Shown: in pieces, positions 7,249 through 13,663 of the stretch
How positions within the stretch are numbered: the first letter of the stretch is position 1
Layout of the letters: every line of letters starts with the position of its first letter
Notes under the pieces: generated by a model
The model's database searches: none
What the model was told of the DNA's origin: nothing
Seen by the model: only the letters and a program-made list of their open reading frames with translations
IMG/VR virus record: IMGVR_UViG_3300022221_000022
Coordinates: 1 to 28,623 of that record
Origin: a virus
Strand: one strand, 5' to 3'
DNA length: 28,623 nucleotides
Program-made: the position numbers and the translations under genes

Positions 7249-7268
7249 TACCTGTAATCAATCAGGTA
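7249..7268. promoter_or_regulatory. Inverted repeat, candidate operator of the minus-strand operon
   Basis: TACCTG at 7249-7254 and CAGGTA at 7263-7268 form a perfect 6-bp inverted repeat with an 8-base spacer. It lies just downstream of the expected transcription start of the operon, between promoter and first gene, where a bound repressor would block elongation. The binding protein is unknown. Confidence 0.4.
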
Positions 7269-7277
7269 ATTAAACGT

Positions 7278-7306
7278 AATATAAATAACCCTTGTTTTAT
7301 ATGCAA
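7278..7306 (-). promoter_or_regulatory. Candidate sigma70 promoter of the AP2/helicase operon
   Basis: Reading the minus strand, TTGCAT (7306-7301) and TATATT (7283-7278) are separated by exactly 17 bases. The -10 box matches the consensus at five of six positions, the -35 box at three. It stands about 50 bases before the first gene at 7223 and has the same form as the candidate late promoter at 15276-15304. A 5-bp inverted repeat CCTTG/CAAGG surrounds the -35 region. Confidence 0.5.
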
Positions 7307-7543
7307 GGTATAAATTTATCCTTTTAGTAAAACTTTAAAAGTACCGACGATAAATGTAACGTAATGTTAATCATGGAATAAACCCCGCATAGCGGCGCGT
7401 TATCCGACTGAATAAACAAGCCGGGCGCCCAAACCCGCCGCCGTCCAGGTACCGCCCGCCCCACGGGCTACCGCGCCCGAAAAAAGCAGAAAAAAATACA
7501 AGCCGCCCCAAAAAAAAATACCAAAAGACAAAAAAAAGGACAA

Positions 7544-7578
7544 AAAAAAACGACGGTAATAAAAACCGTCGTTTTTTT
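7544..7578. terminator. Strong bidirectional terminator
   Basis: A perfect 14-bp stem is formed by 7544-7557 and 7565-7578 with a 7-base loop. The core is CGACGGT/ACCGTCG and the outer stem is an A-run facing a T-run, so the RNA ends in U residues in either direction. It separates the minus-strand operon promoter from the attachment region. Confidence 0.8.
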
Positions 7579-7587
7579 GGGTGCCCG

Positions 7588-7625
7588 TTGTGGTGCCCCT
7601 TCATTTTTCCGATAGGGCACCACAA
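7588..7625. repeat. Inverted 11-bp repeats, candidate integrase arm sites
   Basis: TTGTGGTGCCC at 7588-7598 and its exact reverse complement at 7615-7625 flank a 16-base spacer. The same 11-mer occurs again at 7849-7859 on the other side of the att core. Short repeats on both arms of a tRNA attachment core are the usual arrangement of integrase arm-type sites. An alternative reading is a simple hairpin in RNA. Confidence 0.5.
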
Positions 7626-7653
7626 GCTAAGTTACTGAATAATCGGGCTAATT

Positions 7654-7700
7654 TGGTGCCGGCAAAAGGAGTCGAACCCTTGACCTACTGATTACAAGTC
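7654..7700 (-). other. attP core: 3' part of tRNA-Thr(TGT)
   Basis: On the minus strand this is the last 47 bases of a tRNA gene: end of the anticodon stem, loop CTTGTAA (anticodon TGT, Thr), TCAGT strand, variable region AGGTC, T-arm with TTCGACT loop, acceptor strand TGCCGGC, A73 and encoded CCA. Similarity stops at the 5' side of the anticodon stem: upstream bases cannot pair with TCAGT, so no complete tRNA is present. Tyrosine integrases of temperate phages commonly use such 3' tRNA segments as crossover sites, and the integrase gene begins 258 bases away. Integration would restore the host tRNA gene. Confidence 0.85.
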
Positions 7701-7793
7701 TAAAAGCGCCAGTTTTGGGCCGTTCCCGCCCGTTTTTCTCAGTCCTTAAAACGTTTGTAACTTGCTGTATTATATATTGTAATAACGTCCGTC

Positions 7794-7859
7794 GGTTCCT
7801 TTCGGTTCCTTGGCGCGTTTCTGGAGCCGTTCGTATTTTGGTTCCTCTTTGTGGTGCCC
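7794..7859 (+). repeat. P-arm repeats beside attP
   Basis: GGTTCCT occurs at 7794-7800, 7804-7810 and 7840-7846; the first two form a tandem TCGGTTCCTT repeat. The 11-mer TTGTGGTGCCC at 7849-7859 is identical to 7588-7598 on the other arm. Together they are candidate binding sites for integrase (arm domain) and excisionase. No gene is convincing in this strip. Confidence 0.4.
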
Positions 7860-7958
7860 GCCCCTTTTTTGCCTGTTTTACCGATAGAGAGACAGTCGAA
7901 CTAATGTTATTATTACAATCAGTAAACAATAAAACAAGTTTAAAAAAGGGGCCGTATT

Positions 7959-9230
7959 ATGAAGTTTACCGACGCCTATATACGAGGCATTAAACCGACC
8001 GATAAACGTTTCGTTATCACTGAACCGGGGGGGTTATCTGTTCGCGTTTACCCGACCGGCTCGAAAGTCTTTTATTACATTTATAGAGATATTTTTACTA
8101 ACACTAAAAAATACGAGAAAATCGGCGCGGTCGGTATTACCTCGCTCGGCGACGCTCGAAAACAATGTACAGCATTGCGAAACCTTCGCGACCAGGGCGT
8201 ACAAATTAAAAAACAAGCCGCCGGAAAAGCCCCGAGCGGTGCCACGTTCGGCGACCTAGTCGAAGCCTATTTAACCTCACTCGACGAGCGGGGCGCCTCT
8301 TCGGCGGCCGGATATCGAACCGCTTTTACTAATTCGATTTATCCGCTTATCCCGCCGCGAAAGCTTGTAACTCAAGTAACCCCCGACGACGTCGCGAAAG
8401 TAATTTCGCAAAAAATCCAGAAAGGCGCGTTAACCCAAGCAAACCGCACGCGTTCAATGCTGGCCGCCGCGTTCGCTTTTGGCATCAAATACGACCACGA
8501 CCCGAAATACTACGGGCGCGGCGCGGTGTTTAAAATACAGACAAACCCCGTCGAAGTTATCCGAAAACAAACCGACGGCGAGGAAGCGCGAAACCGAGTA
8601 TTAAGCAAACACGAATTAAAATACCATTTTGAAAATATGCCTATTTCAGGTTATGGGACGATACATCGTTTAATGGTACTTTTAGGCGGACAGCGCTATA
8701 TAGATATCGCGTCGGCGAAAGTGGCCGATATCGACCGCGAAAAAAACGTATACGACCCGTCGCGCGCTTCAAAAAAGAACCAGCGCGTTAACGTGTTGCC
8801 GTTGTCGCCCTGGTCGCTTCGAATTATCGACGAATGGTTACGGGTTCGCCGCTCGGACTCTGAATACCTTTTTCCTGCTCGCCCGGACGCCCGCCCGTCG
8901 AAAAACTCTAAGCCGTGGCTAACCGTCGACGGTAGCGCCCGCGCAAAAGCGGCCCTCGTAAAAACCGACCCCGCCGCTAATATAATCGACCCTTATAAAA
9001 TAATGGATTTAAGGCGAACGGTTAAAACGTTTATGGGCGAAGCCGACGACGCGCTCGGGGACGATTACCATATAACGAATGAAAATAAAGACCTTTTACA
9101 AAATCACAATTTAGCGCAAAACGTAAGCGCGAAACATTACGACCGGCATAATTACATAAAACCCAAACGGCAAACGCTCGAAACATGGGAAAAGTTTTTA
9201 ACCGATATCGTTAAAATTAAGCCTTGGTAA
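7959..9230 (+). CDS. int: Phage integrase, tyrosine recombinase
   Basis: The product has 423 residues, normal for tyrosine recombinases with an N-terminal arm domain of DUF4102 type. The N-terminus (KFTDAYIRGIKPTDK, then GLSVRVYPTGSK and a WxF-like FYYIYR) matches the arm-binding domain. A core-binding helical domain covers about 95-200. Catalytic residues: first Arg in LLGGQRYIDIASAKV near residue 248, second Arg in MDLRRTVKTFM near 353, His in NHNLAQN, and the nucleophile Tyr in AKHYDRHNY near 391. The second box has Asp where His is common. It acts on the tRNA-Thr core upstream. Its stop is followed by a hairpin terminator shared with the convergent excisionase gene. Confidence 0.93.
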   Translation: MKFTDAYIRGIKPTDKRFVITEPGGLSVRVYPTGSKVFYYIYRDIFTNTKKYEKIGAVGITSLGDARKQCTALRNLRDQGVQIKKQAAGKAPSGATFGDLVEAYLTSLDERGASSAAGYRTAFTNSIYPLIPPRKLVTQVTPDDVAKVISQKIQKGALTQANRTRSMLAAAFAFGIKYDHDPKYYGRGAVFKIQTNPVEVIRKQTDGEEARNRVLSKHELKYHFENMPISGYGTIHRLMVLLGGQRYIDIASAKVADIDREKNVYDPSRASKKNQRVNVLPLSPWSLRIIDEWLRVRRSDSEYLFPARPDARPSKNSKPWLTVDGSARAKAALVKTDPAANIIDPYKIMDLRRTVKTFMGEADDALGDDYHITNENKDLLQNHNLAQNVSAKHYDRHNYIKPKRQTLETWEKFLTDIVKIKPW

Positions 9231-9236
9231 AAAAGG

Positions 9237-9256
9237 AAGGGGGCCGACGCCCCCTT
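9237..9256. terminator. Convergent terminator between int and the AlpA-like gene
   Basis: A perfect 8-bp stem AAGGGGGC (9237-9244) and GCCCCCTT (9249-9256) closes a CGAC loop. On the minus strand the stem is followed after CC by six T residues, a good terminator for the excisionase operon; on the plus strand the following TATATT is a weaker U-tract. It overlaps the stop codon of the minus-strand gene. Confidence 0.7.
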
Positions 9257-9470
9257 ATATTATCCCGTCGCGTATATACCTATCTATCGCCGACGCCGGC
9301 CATAACCCGCCCCCGCTCGGATGTTGCGCGGGAAACTTCCCAAGCTTTAAAAGTCTATATATTTTAGTCCGTTTAAAACCGACTAAAAACTCGACCTCGT
9401 CGATATGTAAATTACGATCAATACCGCCCGGCGTCGAAACCGTCGTCGCGGTCGTCTCTGAATTGTTCAA
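9255..9470 (-). CDS. AlpA/Xis-like DNA-binding protein
   Basis: The product has 71 residues. The segment LHIDEVEFLVGFKRTKIYRLLKLGKFP (about 21-47), followed by a GG-x-x-W wing and I-x-R/Y-I-R end, is the winged helix of the AlpA/excisionase group. Such proteins act as excisionases or activators of int. The start is TTG, supported by a strong GGGAGGT seven bases upstream on the minus strand. A near-palindrome centred on AACGTT covers the start region. It converges with int, so int/xis antisense overlap is limited to the shared terminator. Confidence 0.75.
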   Translation of the reverse strand: MNNSETTATTVSTPGGIDRNLHIDEVEFLVGFKRTKIYRLLKLGKFPAQHPSGGGLWPASAIDRYIRDGII

Positions 9471-9526
9471 CGTTAAACCTCCCGATAATATTAATTATCC
9501 GTCGGCTTCCCTTCCCACTTTAACGA

Positions 9527-9925
9527 CTACAAGTTACACCATTTATTTTTATTATTCGGTTTATATGGTCGCGCGACTTGCGCGGCGGTCAATATATCCG
9601 CCAGCGATTGCCCTTTTATGAATACGTCGGCAACAAAACGCCCCCCGAAACTACCTTGTTTAACATTGTCGATAGTAACGCCGCCGCCTTTCAGGGCTTC
9701 CCCCGTCAGGCGGGCCGCTACTTTCGCCGCCGTTCGTTCGCATAAATCCCGCGCCCTTAGTTCGGGCGTGTCGATAGCATTTACGCGAACCTTAATAACC
9801 ATTTCAACGCCCGGCCATACAAACGCGCGCGCTTCGAACGTGTCGCCGTCTATAACGCGCATTACTTCAACGTTGAACGGCCCGTAATGATTGCCCCCGC
9901 TCGACGCGGTGACGCTGAAAAACAA
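9527..9925 (-). CDS. SNase-like (thermonuclease) nuclease, start uncertain
   Basis: The product has at least 132 residues and is a complete staphylococcal-nuclease fold: VIDGDTFEA with the calcium-binding Asp, VRVNAIDTPEL with the catalytic Arg and Glu, and FGGRFVADV-x-x-x-G-x-SLADIL with the second Arg. Annotated from a TTG at 9925. The same frame stays open upstream to about 9970 and would add IIKRYRLVGAVALLFFSV before TASSG, which is a convincing signal peptide, but no ATG, GTG or TTG begins it. Either an ATT start near 9964 or a frameshift from the ATG at 9974 is needed. A secreted or periplasmic nuclease is therefore likely. It could degrade incoming or host DNA. Confidence 0.8.
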   Translation of the reverse strand: MFFSVTASSGGNHYGPFNVEVMRVIDGDTFEARAFVWPGVEMVIKVRVNAIDTPELRARDLCERTAAKVAARLTGEALKGGGVTIDNVKQGSFGGRFVADVFIKGQSLADILTAAQVARPYKPNNKNKWCNL

Positions 9926-9942
9926 AAGCGCAACCGCGCCGA

Positions 9943-10248
9943 CTAATCTATAACGTTTAATAATAAAAACTCATGAACCTCTTTTGATATGACGCCGCGC
10001 AATGATTGCGCCCCGGCATATTCACGCGCTAACGCGGTTAAACGATTTACGAAAGCCGCCGTTACATGGCCTTTTATATCCGCGTCCTTTAAAGGGCATT
10101 CGATAGGTATTGACCACGTCGCCGGAGTCGTCGAAAAGTGCGGGCATGGCGGCAACGCGTATACCTGGCAGTCTTCGCAGCTATTTAAAATATATTTTTT
10201 TCGCCTTATCGTATTTATTTTAACTTGCCTCGCCCTATACGCCGACAA
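9943..10248 (-). CDS. Hypothetical phage protein
   Basis: The product has 101 residues with a basic N-terminus (RARQVKINTIRRKKY) and a CEDC...CPHF cysteine cluster around 24-37 that could bind a metal. The C-terminal 40 residues look helical. The TTG start at 10248 overlaps the upstream gene by 14 bases and no later ATG exists near the N-terminus. It lies between a conserved phage unknown and the nuclease gene on the same strand. No family recognised. Confidence 0.5.
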   Translation of the reverse strand: MSAYRARQVKINTIRRKKYILNSCEDCQVYALPPCPHFSTTPATWSIPIECPLKDADIKGHVTAAFVNRLTALAREYAGAQSLRGVISKEVHEFLLLNVID

Positions 10249-10600
10249 GCAACGGCGACGGCTTCGGTATTATCGCCGAAATAGGCCGCCACAAGTGCAA
10301 GCAGTGCGGGTGCGTGTTGACATACTCGGGGCGCGCGGGGTGAAACTGTATAACTGTGTCGGTATCATCCCAAAATAAATTTTTTATAAAGCACATTTCG
10401 GCCCAGTCCGGGCAACGGCCGACATTGTGAACAGTTATACTGACATGCTCCCAGTCCATACCGTCGGACGCGATACAAAATAGTCCGTATTCAGTGGTCA
10501 GCAGTCGATACGGTATTAGAAACGCGCCGTTATTACCCTGCATAATATCCGACCCCATTAAACCAGTGCGTATTCTGTAATCGTTCGGTACTTTAAACAA
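10235..10600 (-). CDS. Conserved phage protein of unknown function (DUF7694-like)
   Basis: The product has 121 residues. The motifs DWEHVSITVHN, CPDWAEMCFIKNLFWDDTD, V-x-QFHP and YVNTHPHCLHLWRP are strongly reminiscent of a widespread phage protein family that I know as DUF7694; its biochemical role is not established. The start is TTG with AAGGGGG upstream. The gene begins a minus-strand group leading through 9943 and the nuclease to the AlpA-like gene, and its upstream control region carries two inverted repeats. Confidence 0.7.
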   Translation of the reverse strand: MFKVPNDYRIRTGLMGSDIMQGNNGAFLIPYRLLTTEYGLFCIASDGMDWEHVSITVHNVGRCPDWAEMCFIKNLFWDDTDTVIQFHPARPEYVNTHPHCLHLWRPISAIIPKPSPLLVGV

Positions 10601-10660
10601 TGTCGCCCCCTTGTAAATATTTTAGCTGATATGAAATTTTACTTTTTGTATTCTTATTTT

Positions 10661-10714
10661 ACTAAATGTACTTTAGTTAGCAACAATAAGTAAACTAATA
10701 TTTTAATAATTAGT
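10661..10714. promoter_or_regulatory. Two operator-like inverted repeats with a shared half-site
   Basis: ACTAAA (10661-10666) and TTTAGT (10672-10677) form a perfect 6-bp inverted repeat with a 5-base spacer. ACTAAT (10694-10699) and ATTAGT (10709-10714) form a second one with a 9-base spacer. Both use the half-site ACTAA. They lie in the AT-rich gap between divergent genes at 10600 (-) and 10785 (+). The cognate regulator may be the phage repressor at 10997-11437. Confidence 0.5.
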
Positions 10715-10784
10715 ATAAGTTTTTATTAAAAAAATGACTGAAAGGAGGTATTATTACTACTAAAGAAAACGGAAGTAATAAGAA

Positions 10785-11000
10785 ATGGACAAGATAAAAG
10801 CGGCGGTAAGCTTGGCAGTAAATAAGATAATGGATAAACAGCGAACGCGCCTCGCCATTATTTCGGCGGCGGTGGTTATTGTGTTAGTAATTACGGGGGT
10901 TTTGGTCGGTATGTCTTATATAGTCGACAAAGCCGAAGCGCGATTATATAACAAAATAACAGAATCTATTATATCCGACACCGCCCGACACAAACATTAA
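10785..11000 (+). CDS. Single-span small membrane protein
   Basis: The product has 71 residues: a basic N-terminus, one strong hydrophobic segment at about 24-46 (LAIISAAVVIVLVITGVLVG) and a charged C-terminus. It is the only plus-strand gene between two minus-strand blocks. A GGAAG lies about ten bases before the ATG; a stronger AAAGGAGGT sits farther upstream at 10741-10749. Its stop overlaps that of the convergent repressor gene in TTAA. Its site beside the repressor would fit a lysogenic-conversion or exclusion protein expressed from the prophage, but nothing in the sequence proves it. Confidence 0.55.
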   Translation: MDKIKAAVSLAVNKIMDKQRTRLAIISAAVVIVLVITGVLVGMSYIVDKAEARLYNKITESIISDTARHKH

Positions 11001-11437
11001 GCAGGCTTCGAAAGTATGTAATTTATTATATTTCGGGTCGGTTGCGGGTTTTTAGTATGCCGCCCGTAAAGCTCGGCGGCCATTGTCGCGACTAAGTCGG
11101 GGGTTATTTCTATTTTTAGTCCGGCCGCCTCTTCAAATAATAGCGTTACTATTTCGCGTAACGTCTCTTCGTCGGGCGTATCGTTAAAACCGTCGTCGCC
11201 TTCATTAAAGGCGGCGCCCTCGCCTAATATCAACCACGCGCGCCGAACCCCCGTCGCGTCGGCGATTCTTTTTAACGATCGTAAGCTTATATCCCCGTCG
11301 CACCATGACCGCGCCGTTTTTGGCGTTACCCCGAAGTCGTCCGCGATTGCCACGAAACGGCCCCGCCCTGGGGGGTATTTCAAGTCGAACGCCTTATTTA
11401 TGCGCGCAATCAGTTTTTTATTTTCCATTTCTACCAT
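10997..11437 (-). CDS. CI-like phage repressor (HTH)
   Basis: The product has 146 residues. The N-terminal half contains a lambda-repressor-like helix-turn-helix: FVAIADDFGVTPKTARSWCDG at about 27-47, followed by ISLRSLKRIADATGVRRAWLILGEG, the usual end of a phage repressor HTH. The C-terminal half is acidic and helical and lacks the LexA/S24 Ala-Gly cleavage site and Ser-Lys dyad, so induction by RecA-stimulated self-cleavage is not expected. It is divergent from the Cro-like gene across a 344-base control region, the classical immunity arrangement. ATG at 11437 or the in-frame ATG three codons later could be the start. Confidence 0.8.
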   Translation of the reverse strand: MVEMENKKLIARINKAFDLKYPPGRGRFVAIADDFGVTPKTARSWCDGDISLRSLKRIADATGVRRAWLILGEGAAFNEGDDGFNDTPDEETLREIVTLLFEEAAGLKIEITPDLVATMAAELYGRHTKNPQPTRNIINYILSKPA

Positions 11438-11781
11438 AACTTTATAAAGACCCTCTCGCGATATTGTCGGCCTGATTAAAAAGCGCTTAATATACTTTTA
11501 CTATTTCCTATAATAACGATTATACAACTATAAATCTGTAATGTTTTGTCCTTCGATCTTACGTTTAAATCGAATTTTCTGTAACTGAATGTAAATTCTA
11601 GTTATTTCTTAGACTAATTCAAGTTTCCCGCGCGGTGCCTATAAAGCCGAAACAGTCCCCGTTAGTACCTTTCCGTTTTTTCTCGGCTTTCACTCTTTCT
11701 TTTCCCTTTTATAACAAGTATTTACAAACGGTTAAACGGCGCGTAAATATTATACTTTAAGTAAATTTACAAAGGTTAAAC
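11438..11781. promoter_or_regulatory. Immunity region: divergent promoters and GTAAAT operators
   Basis: This 344-base gap between repressor and Cro-like gene has no convincing gene. GTAAATTTAC at 11761-11770 is a perfect palindrome just before the Cro-like start. TATTTAC (11719-11725) and GTAAATA (11743-11749) form a 7-bp inverted repeat. Another GTAAAT is at 11591. A TATACT box at 11751-11756 is a candidate -10 for rightward transcription, so the palindrome would cover the start point. On the minus strand TATAAT at 11523-11518 may serve the repressor; neither has a good -35 box. Repressor and Cro binding to the GTAAAT half-sites is inferred. Confidence 0.5.
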
Positions 11782-12051
11782 ATGACAAATCAAAACCTGT
11801 TAGCGCCCGCGAGCAATCCAGTCGCCCGCGCCGTTAAAAATATTAAAGGCGGTTATTCTGGTATCGCCCGGCTATGCGGTGTAACCCCGGCAGCGGTTAT
11901 GCGGTGGGCGTCGTCGGGTATGCCGCGCACTGAATCGACCGGCGAAACAAATTACAGTGTATTAATAGCCGCCGCCCTACCTGGGATTGTATCCGAGCAG
12001 GAATTACGCGAAAGCCGCCGATTAATCAAACTCGCATTAAAGGCCGGTTAA
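11782..12051 (+). CDS. Cro/YdaS-like regulator
   Basis: The product has 89 residues. A helix-turn-helix is visible in YSGIARLCGVTPAAVMRWAS (about 24-43), followed by GMPRTESTG, the pattern of YdaS/Cro-type phage regulators that pair with a divergent CI-like repressor. The ribosome binding site AAAGG lies seven bases before the ATG. The stop overlaps the start of the replication gene as TAATG, so it is the first gene of the early operon and probably shuts down repressor synthesis. Confidence 0.75.
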   Translation: MTNQNLLAPASNPVARAVKNIKGGYSGIARLCGVTPAAVMRWASSGMPRTESTGETNYSVLIAAALPGIVSEQELRESRRLIKLALKAG

Positions 12052-12908
12052 TGGCGCGTAAACGCATGATAGACCCGAATTACTGGGCGTCGTCGGAAAT
12101 TACCGGCCTTAGCCTGGGCGCGCGGTTGCTTTTTATTGGCTTTTGGAACTTTGCGGACGACGGCGGAGTAATGCCAGCGGATACCAAACGCTTAAAGCTT
12201 CGCGTATGGCCCGACGGCGAATTCAACTTACGCGATGTTATGCTGCAAATCGAAGAGTTATTAAAAGCGGGTTTAATTGTCGAGTATATCGCGAACGATT
12301 CGCGCATGTACTGGCAGGCGGTTAACTGGGCGGTCTATCAGAAAATCGACCGCCCCCGCTTTCAATACCCGCCGGCCGATAGCGACTGTACTTTCGACCC
12401 GCGCGGCTTACTCGACAGGAACAAAACCGCCGACCTTTTCGGCAAGCTAAAAGCTCGGCTCGATGATATTTCGACGAATAGTCGTCGAGCGCTCGACCCT
12501 AATAGAAAAGAAGAGAAAAGAAAGGAAGTAAAAATAAAAGAAATTAACAAGAATAAGAACAATAGCCCCGGCGACGGTTCCCCGATAGCGTTAAAAATCC
12601 CACTAAAAGACGGTACCGACTACGACATAACCGCCGATATGGTCGCCGAATGGGTTAGAACGTTTCCCGCCGTCGATGTTAGGCAGCAATTATCAGCGTT
12701 ACGCGAGTGGAATATAGCTACCGCGCAAATCGACAGAAAAAGCCGCCCTTTTATTTTACGACACGTTATTACCTGGCTTAGCAAACATCAAGACACCGCC
12801 CGCCGTGATGAAATAACCGCGACACGGGATAGTATCGACGCGATTAATAGGCGGTTGTATTCGGATTTAGACGAAATCGACGACCCTTTCAAAGTTAAAG
12901 GGGGTTAA
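12051..12908 (+). CDS. Phage replication initiator / replisome organiser-like protein
   Basis: The product has 285 residues. The N-terminal 115 residues look like the winged-helix domain of phage replication proteins (DPNYWASSEITGLSLGARLL, FIGFWNFADDGGV, then LLKAGLIVEY and W-x-VYQKIDRP). A lysine/asparagine-rich linker follows at about 150-170, then a helical C-terminal domain that could bind the helicase loader. It corresponds in position to lambda O: after Cro and before a P-like gene. It would open the origin and recruit the replisome. The linker is encoded by an almost pure purine tract at about 12499-12560, a possible origin element. Confidence 0.7.
   Translation: MARKRMIDPNYWASSEITGLSLGARLLFIGFWNFADDGGVMPADTKRLKLRVWPDGEFNLRDVMLQIEELLKAGLIVEYIANDSRMYWQAVNWAVYQKIDRPRFQYPPADSDCTFDPRGLLDRNKTADLFGKLKARLDDISTNSRRALDPNRKEEKRKEVKIKEINKNKNNSPGDGSPIALKIPLKDGTDYDITADMVAEWVRTFPAVDVRQQLSALREWNIATAQIDRKSRPFILRHVITWLSKHQDTARRDEITATRDSIDAINRRLYSDLDEIDDPFKVKGG
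12499..12560 (+). other. Purine-rich tract inside the initiator gene, candidate origin
   Basis: About 60 bases of the plus strand are nearly all A or G. In lambdoid phages the origin lies within the O gene and includes an A/T-rich unwinding region, and a comparable place is occupied here. No clear iterons flank it, so this is a weak candidate; it may simply encode the Lys/Glu linker. Confidence 0.25.
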
Positions 12909-13310
12909 GTGGACGAATGGACGCCCGCTAAATTCCGCCTTTTTTGGCGCCGAATGGGTGAATTATACGGCCGCGCCTGGTATGCAAAACACGGTAGCGG
13001 GTTAGCAATGGACGGAACGATTACTAATAAGGAATGGTACGAAATGATTACAGGGTTAACAGTTGAACAAACAAAAAAAGCGCTCGATAAATGCCGCGCC
13101 GCTAACGAAACGGCCCCGCCGAGCGCTTTAACATTCCGCGCGCGCGCGAAACTCCCGTCGTTAACTGGATACGATCGCCCTAAACCCCGACCGCGTACAG
13201 AGTCGCAAAAGCGCGAAGCTAAAACCGCCGTCGAAAAAATGAAAGAAATATTAATAAATGCCAAAACTAAGACCCCGAACTATAGCGGCGCGCTATATAG
13301 AGACGAATAA
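12909..13310 (+). CDS. Helicase-loader-like replication protein (lambda P-like)
   Basis: The product has 133 residues. The pattern F-W-x-RMGELYGRAWYAKHG, then EWYEMITGLTVEQTKKALDKCRAANETAPPSALTFRARA resembles lambda P-family proteins, in which EW-x-x-x-x-GLT and PPS-x-x-x-F are common. It starts at GTG one base after the initiator stop and is shorter than lambda P (233). It probably delivers host DnaB to the initiator. The last 53 bases overlap a further small gene in another frame. Confidence 0.65.
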   Translation: MDEWTPAKFRLFWRRMGELYGRAWYAKHGSGLAMDGTITNKEWYEMITGLTVEQTKKALDKCRAANETAPPSALTFRARAKLPSLTGYDRPKPRPRTESQKREAKTAVEKMKEILINAKTKTPNYSGALYRDE

Positions 13311-13431
13311 TAAAGAGCAACTAATTCAGGATTGCAACGAGTGGGCAAACTCTAAACAGGTTTATAAATGGGTAAAAATTTACATAGACGGATATATACG
13401 CCGCGCAAACAAAAACGAGGATGGAAAATAG
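13258..13431 (+). CDS. Small basic protein overlapping the P-like gene (57 aa)
   Basis: A 57-residue frame starts at ATG 13258, overlaps the P-like gene by 53 bases and fills the 110-base space before the next gene, which it overlaps by 11 bases. The peptide is basic and looks structured: RTIAARYIETNNKEQLIQDC, then NEWANSKQVYKWVKIYIDGY and a basic end. Codon choice (GCG GCG CGC, AAC GAG) resembles neighbouring genes. No good ribosome binding site is seen, so translation may be coupled. Function unknown. Confidence 0.55.
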   Translation: MPKLRPRTIAARYIETNNKEQLIQDCNEWANSKQVYKWVKIYIDGYIRRANKNEDGK

Positions 13432-13663
13432 AATGTATACGGATTTATTAATACAGTTTGTTGTGATTTTAGGCGCTATAGCGGTGGTTTTCAAAATCGG
13501 GCGCGACTATGAGCGTTTTAAATTTGCTTCAGTTCTTACAAAAACCGGGGGAAGCGTCGTTATTCGTACCCCTGGCGGTGTATATGCGGTGGTAAAGCTA
13601 AGCAACAAAGATATAGATGACTTGGACGCGAAAAATAGTAAGGCGGTGTCGAATGAGCGATAA
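13421..13663 (+). CDS. Small membrane-anchored protein
   Basis: The product has up to 80 residues. Hydrophobic residues 8-25 (LLIQFVVILGAIAVVF) form one membrane anchor, followed by a cytoplasmic or periplasmic beta-rich part (SVVIRTPGGVYAVVKLS). The first ATG at 13421 lies too close to its GAGG; the ATG at 13433 has that GAGG twelve bases upstream, so the start may be either. It is part of the early operon. Function unknown. Confidence 0.55.
   Translation: MENRMYTDLLIQFVVILGAIAVVFKIGRDYERFKFASVLTKTGGSVVIRTPGGVYAVVKLSNKDIDDLDAKNSKAVSNER

Larger units (their letters stand above)
7224..7958. other. Non-coding control and attachment region
   Basis: Open frames in both strands here are low-complexity (long A/T runs translated as Phe or Lys) or cover the att core, and I accept none. 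The stretch holds, in order, the operator-like inverted repeat, the minus-strand promoter, the bidirectional terminator, arm-type repeats, the tRNA-Thr att core, further repeats and the integrase ribosome binding site (AAAAAAGGGG before 7959). Confidence 0.65.

Noticed and set aside
7371-7625. Minus-strand frame of 84 codons rich in Phe, Leu and Arg
   Set aside because: It reads the A/T homopolymers, the terminator and the arm repeats; composition is unlike real genes and there is no ribosome binding site.
7654-7700. Complete functional tRNA-Thr gene
   Set aside because: Only the part from the anticodon stem to CCA is present; upstream bases cannot form the anticodon stem, D-arm or acceptor stem.
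7648-7993. Frames on both strands over the att core and int leader
   Set aside because: They translate the tRNA fragment and the repeats, and one overlaps the int start; neither resembles a protein family.
9989-10378. 129-codon plus-strand frame
   Set aside because: Runs antisense through two overlapping minus-strand genes, one with clear conserved phage motifs.
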